Assembly: GCF_031085295.1 (NCBI RefSeq)
Contig: NZ_JAVFWO010000003.1
Coordinates: forward strand, 434,001-498,000
Source of the DNA: Microbacterium psychrotolerans
GTDB lineage: Bacteria; Actinomycetota; Actinomycetes; Actinomycetales; Microbacteriaceae
Reading direction: 5' to 3'
DNA length: 64,000 nucleotides
Shown: positions 58,082 through 64,000 of the stretch, in pieces
Position numbering within the stretch: position 1 is the first letter of the stretch
Layout: each line of letters starts with the position of its first letter
Made by a program: the position numbers and the translations under genes
Notes under the pieces: generated by a model
The model's input: the letters and a program-made list of their open reading frames with translations, nothing else
What the model was told of the DNA's origin: nothing
Database searches by the model: none

Positions 58082-58474
58082 GTGGCCACCCTCGACGACC
58101 TGCGCCGCACCGCCGACGTGCTGCCCGGAAGCGAAGAGCGGGCGACGACCGGCGGGGCCGCCTGGTTCGTGCGCGGCAAGCTCTACGCGTGGGAGTGCCA
58201 CCCGTGGCCCAGCGTCCCGGACGACATGCGTGCGATCATCGCGACCGAGCTCGTGGTGGGCGTGAAGATCGCGGATCCGATCGACGCGCTCGCGCTCCGC
58301 GAGATGGCGCCCGACGTGTTCCTGGGCACCACGACGCGGTGGGGCGAACCGAAGATCGCCTTCCGGATGGCGGGGATCGATGTCGACCACCTCGCCGAGC
58401 TGTTGACGGAGGCGTGGCGCGTGCAGGCGCCGAGATACCTGCGACGCGAATGGGATGCCGCGAGCCCGTCGTAG
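58082..58474 (+). CDS. MmcQ/YjbR-family protein
   Basis: 130 aa. The fold pattern of MmcQ/YjbR is clear: LPGSEERATTGGAAWFVRGKLYAWE near 14-38, then VKIADPIDALALREMAPDVFL near 60-80, and the ending AELLTEAWRVQAPRYLRREWD near 108-127. The family is small, cytosolic and DNA-binding-like by fold, but its true function is unknown. GTG start with a leaderless-type -10 6 nt before it. Confidence 0.87.
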   Translation: MATLDDLRRTADVLPGSEERATTGGAAWFVRGKLYAWECHPWPSVPDDMRAIIATELVVGVKIADPIDALALREMAPDVFLGTTTRWGEPKIAFRMAGIDVDHLAELLTEAWRVQAPRYLRREWDAASPS

Positions 58475-58629
58475 CCGAGCCGTCCCCGCGCGCCCTCGTC
58501 TCGGCGCGGTATGCGGATTCGCATACGCGGACGCAACATCCGATGTCGTCCACTGGAATCGCCCCTCCTCGCCGAGAAGGGATGTTCGACGGGCTTCGCG
58601 CCCCGATCAGATCCGGAGACCGGGACGCC

Positions 58630-59250
58630 ATGACGACCACCACGCGGCCGCACCACCGGGCGCCGGCTCGGAAGGACCCGGCCCCGGCCCGTCCGATCGC
58701 CGCGTTCGTGCTCTACCTCGCGCTGCTGGTCTGGATCGTGCTCTGGAAGCTCGAACTCCCGTGGGTCGGCGGCATGGATCGCGTCGTCAAGCTCGTCCCC
58801 TTCGTCGCCACGGCCGGTCAAGGCTCGAGCAATCCCGCCGAGGTCGTCATCAACTTCCTGCTGTTCATCCCGTTCGGCCTGTGCCTCGGCCTTCTGGCGC
58901 CGTCGTGGCGGTGGTGGAGAATCGCCCTCGTCCTTGCCGGGGCGAGCCTGGCGCTCGAGGTGACGCAGTTCATCCTGGCGATCGGAAGCACCGACGTCAC
59001 CGACGTCGTGGTCAACACCGCCGGCGGGCTGACCGGACTCGCGATCGTCGCCGTCACGCGCCTCGGCCTCGGCGGCAGGGCCAGAGCGGTGCTGACGCGG
59101 ATGTGCGTCGTCACCACCCTGCTCGCGCTGCTCCTCGCGGCGCTCTTCATCGTCTCACCGCTCCACCTCGGGCCGCCGCCCGGTGCGGGCGGCAGCCGCG
59201 CACCGGGCCACGGCCTCGACGCCGGTCCGCTCGGTGGCGAGCGTCCCTGA
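58630..59250 (+). CDS. VanZ-family membrane protein
   Basis: 206 aa from ATG 58630. After a Pro/Arg-rich cytoplasmic leader (about 1-25), four or five helices follow. The VanZ pattern is seen in LVPF (near 58), INFLLFIPFGLCLGLL (about 76-91), LALEVTQFILAIGSTDVTDVVVNTAGGLTGL (about 110-140). VanZ-like proteins give low-level teicoplanin resistance in enterococci, but in actinobacteria their role is not known. Monocistronic. The C-terminal 25 residues are Gly/Pro-rich. Confidence 0.88.
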   Translation: MTTTTRPHHRAPARKDPAPARPIAAFVLYLALLVWIVLWKLELPWVGGMDRVVKLVPFVATAGQGSSNPAEVVINFLLFIPFGLCLGLLAPSWRWWRIALVLAGASLALEVTQFILAIGSTDVTDVVVNTAGGLTGLAIVAVTRLGLGGRARAVLTRMCVVTTLLALLLAALFIVSPLHLGPPPGAGGSRAPGHGLDAGPLGGERP

Positions 59251-59285
59251 GGGCGGTGAGCCGCGGGCCGTCGAATCTCGGACGC

Positions 59286-59744
59286 TCAGGCCTCGGGGAC
59301 GAAGAGTGCCACGGTCTCGGCCACCAGTGCGGGACGGTCGGAGCCCTCCAGCTCGACCGTCGTCCGCAGACCCACCCGGTAGCCCTGCGGCGACGGCTCG
59401 GCCGAGGCGATCTCGGTCACTGCCCGCACGCGGGAGTCCACGACCACCGGCTGCAGGAACCGCACCTTGTCGAGGCCGTAGTTGACCACCATCGCCGCGC
59501 CGTCGACCGCGAGCAGCCCCTGGGTGAGCCGGGGGAGGAGCGACAGCGTCAGGTAGCCGTGGGCGATGGTGGCGCCGAAGGGACCGGATGCCGCGCGGTC
59601 GGCGTCGAGGTGGATCCACTGCCAGTCCTCGGTGGCATCGGCGAACGCCTGGATGCGCCGCTGATCGATCGGGAACCATTCGCCGACGGCGGTGCTGCCG
59701 ACGGCGTCGGCGAGGGCTGCGGGGGAGTCGAGGACGATGCTCAT
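59286..59744 (-). CDS. MaoC-family (R)-specific enoyl-CoA hydratase
   Basis: 152 aa hot-dog fold. The hydratase motif is in FADATEDWQWIHLDADRAASGPFGATIAHGYLTLSLLP, with the catalytic Asp near residue 39 and His near 44 (YaxN-type, HxD). It hydrates trans-2-enoyl-CoA to a (R)-3-hydroxyacyl-CoA. It overlaps the SDR gene by four bases and is last in the ADH-SDR-MaoC operon behind operator site 4. Confidence 0.93.
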   Translation of the reverse strand: MSIVLDSPAALADAVGSTAVGEWFPIDQRRIQAFADATEDWQWIHLDADRAASGPFGATIAHGYLTLSLLPRLTQGLLAVDGAAMVVNYGLDKVRFLQPVVVDSRVRAVTEIASAEPSPQGYRVGLRTTVELEGSDRPALVAETVALFVPEA

Positions 59745-60490
59745 GCGCGCGGCCCTCCGGCCACGTACAGCACCTGGCCCGAGACGAAGCCGGCCTCCTC
59801 GGAGCAGAAGAACGAGACGGCAGCGGCGATGTCGTCGGGCTCACCCGCCCGGCCGACCGGGATCTCGGCGGCGTTGTGCGCGATGAAGTCCTCGAAGGAG
59901 ACTCCGATGCGCTCAGCGGTCGCCCGCGTCATGTCGGTCACGATGAAGCCGGGGGCGACGGCATTGGCCGTGACGCCGAACCGGCCGAGCTCGATCGCGA
60001 GAGTCTTGGTGAATCCCTGCATGCCCGCTTTCGCGGCGGCGTAGTTCGCCTGGCCGCGGTTGCCCAGCGCCGACGTGCTGGAGAGGTTCACCACGCGGCC
60101 CCAGCCCGCCTTCACCTGGTGGTCCTGCACCGCGCGCGACATCAGGAATGCGCCCCGCAGGTGCACCGCGAGCACGGCATCCCAGTCGTCCTCGGTCATC
60201 TTGAACAGCAGGTTGTCGCGGATGATCCCGGCGTTGTTGACGAGGATCGTCGGCGCCCCGAGCTCTTCGGCGATGTGCGCGACAGCGCGCTCGACCGACG
60301 CCGCGTCGGCGACGTTCGCGCCGACGGCGAGGGCGCGGCCCCCGGCATCCGTGATCGCACCCACGGTCTCGGCGCACTGCGCCTCGTCGAGGTCGAGCAC
60401 CGCGACGGCGTTGCCGTCGGCGGCGAGGCGCTTGGCCGTGGCGGCTCCGATGCCGCGCGCGGCGCCGGTGACGATGGCGGTTCTGGTCAT
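59741..60490 (-). CDS. SDR-family 3-oxoacyl reductase-like (FabG-like)
   Basis: 249 aa. Cofactor motif TGAARGIG (about 8-15), NNAGI (about 85-89), the catalytic Ser in VNLSSTSALG (about 134-143), YAAAKAG (about 150-156), and an ending SGQVLYVAGGPRA. Most like FabG and PhaB-type 3-ketoacyl-CoA reductases. Together with MaoC it can interconvert 3-ketoacyl-CoA and enoyl-CoA through the (R)-3-hydroxy form. It overlaps both neighbours by four bases. Confidence 0.93.
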   Translation of the reverse strand: MTRTAIVTGAARGIGAATAKRLAADGNAVAVLDLDEAQCAETVGAITDAGGRALAVGANVADAASVERAVAHIAEELGAPTILVNNAGIIRDNLLFKMTEDDWDAVLAVHLRGAFLMSRAVQDHQVKAGWGRVVNLSSTSALGNRGQANYAAAKAGMQGFTKTLAIELGRFGVTANAVAPGFIVTDMTRATAERIGVSFEDFIAHNAAEIPVGRAGEPDDIAAAVSFFCSEEAGFVSGQVLYVAGGPRA

Positions 60491-61617
60491 GCGTGGTTCC
60501 CTTCGAAGGTGATCAACTGGCGCAGCTCGCCGCCTGCGGCGAGCCGGTCCATCGCGGCGTCGAGGTCGTCGAGGCCGATACGGGACGAGACGAGTCGCTC
60601 GAGCGGGAGGCGTCCCGCGCGCCACAGCTCGACGTAACGGGGGATGTCGCGGCTGGGCACCGCGGATCCGAGATAGCTGCCGACGATCGTGCGCGCCTCG
60701 GCGGTGAGCACGAGCGGTGAGACGCTCGCCCGGGCTTCGGGTGCGGGAAGACCCACCGTGACGGTGGTGCCGCCCGGCGCCGTGAGCGCCACGGCGGTCT
60801 CGAACGCGCGCACCGCTCCGGCGGCTTCGACGACGACGGGGGCGCGGATGCCGCGGTCCACGGCCTCCGCCGGCGTCAGCGCCTCTGCGGCGCCGCATGC
60901 GAGCGCATGCGCGAGCTTGCCGGGCACGTTGTCGACGCCGATCACCTCGTGCCCGAGTGCCACGGCGACGAGGAGCGCCGCCATGCCCACCCCGCCGAGT
61001 CCGACCACGACGACGCGATCACCCGGCGCGGGCTGCCCGGCATTGACGACCGCGCCGCCGCCCGTGAGCACGGCGCAGCCGAGCAGGGCCGCGATCTCGG
61101 CCGGCACGTCGGGTTCCACCGGCACGACCGATGCCCGGCTCACCACCGCGTGGGTCGCGAATGCCGAGACTCCCAGGTGGTGGCGCACGTCCTGGGTCGC
61201 CGAGCGCTCCGCACCGCGATGCAGCCGGATACCGCCGCCGAGCAGTGTTCCCGCGTTGTTCGCGGCCGTGCCCGGGGCACAGGGCAGGCGGCCGTCGGTA
61301 CGGCATCCGTCGCACGCCCCGCAGCGGGGGAGGAACGTCATGACGACGCGATCGCCGACCGTGATGTCGTCGACACCGCCCCCGACCTGCTCCACGATGC
61401 CGGCGGCCTCGTGGCCGAGCAGCATCGGGACCGGGCGCACACGGTTGCCGTCGACGACGCTGAGGTCGGAGTGGCAGACGCCGGCCGCCTCGATGCGCAC
61501 GAGCAGCTCGCCGGCACCGGGCTCGTCGAGCTCGAGCTCGCCCACTGTGAAAGGGCGGCTCCGCGCGAAGGGCGGCTGCGCGCCCGAGATCTCGAGCACC
61601 GCTCCGGTGATCTTCAT
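60487..61617 (-). CDS. Zinc-dependent alcohol dehydrogenase
   Basis: 376 aa medium-chain dehydrogenase. The catalytic-zinc motif GVCHSDLSVVDG (about 46-57), GHEAAGIVEQVGGGV (about 67-81), and the structural-zinc Cys cluster in PRCGACDGCRTDGRLPC (about 96-112) are complete. The Rossmann motif VVVGLGGVGMAALLVA (about 194-209) follows. It is likely NAD-dependent and oxidises a primary or secondary alcohol. AGGAGG precedes ATG 61617. First gene of the operon behind operator site 4. Confidence 0.94.
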   Translation of the reverse strand: MKITGAVLEISGAQPPFARSRPFTVGELELDEPGAGELLVRIEAAGVCHSDLSVVDGNRVRPVPMLLGHEAAGIVEQVGGGVDDITVGDRVVMTFLPRCGACDGCRTDGRLPCAPGTAANNAGTLLGGGIRLHRGAERSATQDVRHHLGVSAFATHAVVSRASVVPVEPDVPAEIAALLGCAVLTGGGAVVNAGQPAPGDRVVVVGLGGVGMAALLVAVALGHEVIGVDNVPGKLAHALACGAAEALTPAEAVDRGIRAPVVVEAAGAVRAFETAVALTAPGGTTVTVGLPAPEARASVSPLVLTAEARTIVGSYLGSAVPSRDIPRYVELWRAGRLPLERLVSSRIGLDDLDAAMDRLAAGGELRQLITFEGNHA

Positions 61618-61702
61618 CCGACCTCCTCGTCGTGACGCCACCGGCACATCGGCGGCGGAACACCAGCCTCTCGCGAATCGCAGGAGGGCGGTGGGTGACA
61701 AG

Positions 61703-61722
61703 CATACCGACCGCGCGGTATG
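61703..61722. promoter_or_regulatory. TetR-type operator, site 4
   Basis: CATACCG, ACCGCG, CGGTATG: a perfect 7+7 inverted repeat and the most symmetrical of the four sites. On the minus strand it runs into TATGCT, a likely -10, 86 nt before the ADH gene. Confidence 0.78.
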
Positions 61723-61740
61723 GTCGCGTCCAAGAAGAGA

Positions 61741-61770
61741 CGCGCGCCGCCCGATGTCGGGCGGCGCGCG
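61741..61770 (-). terminator. Hairpin terminator of the P-type ATPase gene
   Basis: A perfect 14-bp stem (61741-61754 with 61757-61770) is followed on the minus strand by a T-rich stretch (TCTCTTCTT). Confidence 0.82.
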
Positions 61771-61786
61771 TTCGGTGTCCTGCGGG

Positions 61787-64000
61787 TCAGACGAGGGGGG
61801 CGCGACGCCTGATGCGCGCGCGGCGGATCCACTTCTCGATCTCGATCAGCACCGGCACGAGCAGCGCCAGGCCGAGCGCGGTCAGCCACTCGTCTCCCGA
61901 GAGACTCGTCGTGCCGATGAGGCGCTGCATGAAGCCGACCTCGACGGCGACGACGGTGAGCGCCAGCGGGATCGACAGCCACTTCACGGCGGCGAGGATG
62001 GGGGCGGAGAGTCCCGACTCGGGGTCGCGGCGCATGACCAGGCCGCCGAAGATCGAGCCGAGCGCGCAGACCACGAACGCCATCGTCACCGGCACGTTGG
62101 GCTCGGTGGAGCTGAGCTCGTCGGGGTAGATCAGCAGGGGCACGAGCGTCGTGAGGAAGATGAGGCTGCCGTACACGAACCACAGCGTCACCGCGCCGCG
62201 GTTGGCGATCGTCTTCTTCGGGTCGCGCGGCGGCTTCAGCATGATGCCGTCGGGCACCGGGTCGAGGAGGATCACGACCACCGGGAAGATCGCGATGAAG
62301 AAGTTCAGGAACAGCACCATGATCGGCGTGAGCGGTACGCCGTCGTTGATGCCGAAGATGCTCGCGACGAGGAACAGCAGCACCAGCGAGAACAGCTGCG
62401 ACATCTGGAAGCGGACGTAGCTGACGATCTTCTCGTAGATCCCGCGCCCGAGCCGGACGGCGGTGACGAGCGTGCCGAAGTTGTCGTCGACGAGGATCAT
62501 CTTCCCCGCCTGCTTCGTGACGTCGCTGCCCGAGCCCATCGCGACGCCGATGTCGGCCTGCTTGAGTGCGGCCGCATCGTTCACGGCGTCACCGGTCATC
62601 GCGACGACGGCGCCGTCCTCCTGCATCAGACGGGCGAGGCGCAGCTTGTCCTCGGGGGTGACGCGGCCGAACATGTGCAGACGCGGCAGCGCCGCCTTCA
62701 GCTCGTCGTCGCTCATCTCCTGGATCTCGGCGCCGCTCGCCGATCCTTCGCCGAGCCCGAGCTTCGCACCGATCGCAGCGGCGGTGATCGCGTGGTCGCC
62801 GGTGATCATGCGGACCTCGATGCCGGCCTCGCGAGCGATGCGCACGGCCTCCTTCGAGGACGGGCGGAGCGGGTCGATGATGCCGACGAGGCCGACGAAC
62901 GTCAGATCGGCGATCGCCGCCATCGGGTCCTGCGCCACCGGGGCATCGGGGGCGAACCGGCGGAACGCGAAGGCGAGCACCCGCAGCCCCTGCTCCGAGA
63001 GCGTGCGGTTGGCCTCGAGGATCTCGTCGCGGCGATCTGCGATCGGCACGACGCCCTCCATGGTCGCGACGGAGCTGCAGCGGTCGAGCACCACGTCCGG
63101 GCCGCCCTTGACATAGCCGACGAGCAGTTCGGTGCCGTCGACCGGGATCCGGTGGAACGTCCCCATGAACTTGTACGCCGAGTCGAAGGGCACCTCCGCG
63201 ACCCGCGCGAACGCGCTGCGCGTCAGCTCGGCATCCGCGCCCAGCTTGGCGGCCAGCACGACCAGGGCGGCTTCGGTCGGGTCGCCGATGACGGCGCCGT
63301 CGTCGGACACGGTGGCGTCGCTGCAGAGCGTCAGCCCGAGTGCCAGCTGGGTGAACTGCGGCACCGGCAGACCCGCCGTGTGGCGCACCTCGCCGACCTT
63401 CTCGTAGCCGCTGCCGGCGACCGAGAACCACTCGCCGCGGTAGTACAACGTCTCGACCGTCATCTCGTTCATCGTGAGAGTGCCGGTCTTGTCGGAGTTG
63501 ATCGCGCTGGTGGCACCCAGCGTCTCGACGTCGGTCAGATTCTTGACGACGGCCTTGTGCTCGGCGAGCTGGCGCGAGCCGTACGAGAGCATGGCCTGGA
63601 CGAACGACGGCATGCCGGTCGGGATCGCCGAGATCGCCATCGAGATGCCGAGCAGGATGACCGATGCGATCTCCTGACCGCGCAGCAGGCCCGTCACGAT
63701 GATGATGGCGACGGCGCCCCACGCGATCCAGCCCAGCACTCCCGTGAGCGAGTCGAGCTCACGCTGCAGCGGCGACTTCCCCGGCTTCACGGACGACAGC
63801 ATCGAGGCGATCTGACCCATCTGCGTCTGCATGCCGGTGCCCGTGATGACCACCGTGGCCGTGCCGCGCGTCACCTGGGTGTTCTGGAACACCATGTCGG
63901 TGCGGTCGCCGAGAGCAGTGTCGGGATCGGCGAGGGTTCCGGCATCCTTCGGGATCGGCGCGCTCTCACCCGTGAGCGCCGCCTCCTGCGTCTCGAGCGT
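61787..64000 (-). CDS. Cation-transporting P-type ATPase (partial, N-terminus outside)
   Basis: 738 codons are in the window; the start lies beyond 64000. The sequence opens with ALTGESAPIPK (TGES actuator loop), then a membrane pair with IPTGMPSFV (PxGxP position), the phosphorylation motif SDKTGTLT, and the hinge TGDAVNDAAALKQADIGVAMG, followed by six C-terminal helices. It is of the P2-like layout, but Glu of the PEGL motif is Thr and the NxxTD motif of helix 6 is missing. It should pump an ion, but which one cannot be said. A strong terminator follows. Confidence 0.93.
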   Translation of the reverse strand, partial: TLETQEAALTGESAPIPKDAGTLADPDTALGDRTDMVFQNTQVTRGTATVVITGTGMQTQMGQIASMLSSVKPGKSPLQRELDSLTGVLGWIAWGAVAIIIVTGLLRGQEIASVILLGISMAISAIPTGMPSFVQAMLSYGSRQLAEHKAVVKNLTDVETLGATSAINSDKTGTLTMNEMTVETLYYRGEWFSVAGSGYEKVGEVRHTAGLPVPQFTQLALGLTLCSDATVSDDGAVIGDPTEAALVVLAAKLGADAELTRSAFARVAEVPFDSAYKFMGTFHRIPVDGTELLVGYVKGGPDVVLDRCSSVATMEGVVPIADRRDEILEANRTLSEQGLRVLAFAFRRFAPDAPVAQDPMAAIADLTFVGLVGIIDPLRPSSKEAVRIAREAGIEVRMITGDHAITAAAIGAKLGLGEGSASGAEIQEMSDDELKAALPRLHMFGRVTPEDKLRLARLMQEDGAVVAMTGDAVNDAAALKQADIGVAMGSGSDVTKQAGKMILVDDNFGTLVTAVRLGRGIYEKIVSYVRFQMSQLFSLVLLFLVASIFGINDGVPLTPIMVLFLNFFIAIFPVVVILLDPVPDGIMLKPPRDPKKTIANRGAVTLWFVYGSLIFLTTLVPLLIYPDELSSTEPNVPVTMAFVVCALGSIFGGLVMRRDPESGLSAPILAAVKWLSIPLALTVVAVEVGFMQRLIGTTSLSGDEWLTALGLALLVPVLIEIEKWIRRARIRRRAPLV

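Noticed and set aside
58630..59250. Teicoplanin-resistance role for the VanZ-like protein
   Set aside because: No vanHAX or vanRS genes are nearby; VanZ-like proteins are widespread without such a role.

Overview
The window is very GC-rich, densely packed bacterial DNA. Its proteins have a clear actinobacterial character: a WYL regulator, PspC-domain sensor systems, an SseB-family protein, a DUF222/HNH remnant, a QsdR-type TetR, a LAL-type LuxR regulator and a split LigD repair set. The recurring word GGATGC/GCATCC and many leaderless-type starts (TAGNNT, about 6 nt, then ATG or GTG) fit Microbacteriaceae, probably Microbacterium or a close relative. That assignment is inference, because no rRNA lies in the window. 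I found no tRNA, rRNA, CRISPR array, insertion sequence, integrase or prophage. No gene-free stretch exceeds 300 bases; the longest gaps (about 200-245 bases) lie between divergent genes or ahead of operons.

Layout. 1-2.8 kb: an orphan Hcp-family protein, a UPF0303 protein and a frameshifted DUF222/HNH pseudogene. 2.8-5.9 kb: a WYL regulator divergent from a DrrAB-like ABC exporter. 5.9-8.3 kb: a PAS-GAF-GGDEF diguanylate cyclase, a MarR regulator and a small unknown. 8.5-12.3 kb: a large GH67-like membrane protein and a lipoprotein. 12.4-13.4 kb: an OhrR-like regulator with glutathione peroxidase. 13.5-17.6 kb: a PspC envelope-stress module with histidine kinase and response regulator. 17.7-23 kb: an M16-like peptidase, a CHAD protein and PcrA helicase. 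23-27.5 kb: an ECF sigma / anti-sigma-like / I36-like operon divergent from a six-repeat secreted protein. 27.5-31.5 kb: a MerR/membrane pair, an SseB-family protein and an ArsR-SRPBCC-reductase operon. 31.6-34.5 kb: LigD-type polymerase, an SDR and an ATP-dependent DNA ligase. 34.5-38.3 kb: a LAL regulator behind two paralogous small proteins that share a 50-nt promoter block. 38.4 kb: an AI-2E-type permease.

From 39.6 to 61.7 kb the window is mostly an acyl-CoA catabolic region. It holds three acyl-CoA dehydrogenases, an acyl-CoA ligase, an APH-like kinase, a thiolase, a thioesterase, three SDRs, a quinone-oxidoreductase-like enzyme, a MaoC hydratase, a zinc alcohol dehydrogenase, two TetR regulators and a complete branched-chain-amino-acid-type (Liv) ABC importer. 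Four copies of one operator-like sequence (consensus ACCGACCNNSCGGTATG) sit before the SDR-TetR operon, the Liv operon, the kinase-ACAD-ligase operon and the ADH-SDR-MaoC operon. This ties them into one probable regulon. The adjacent kinase, ACAD and CoA ligase match the logic of animal ACAD10/ACAD11 and Pseudomonas LvaA/LvaC/LvaE, which handle 4-hydroxyacyl-CoA through a phosphorylated intermediate. The whole region may therefore import and degrade a 4-hydroxy or 4-keto acid or a lactone; this is the most interesting hypothesis here. The window ends inside a P-type ATPase with unusual ion-site residues.
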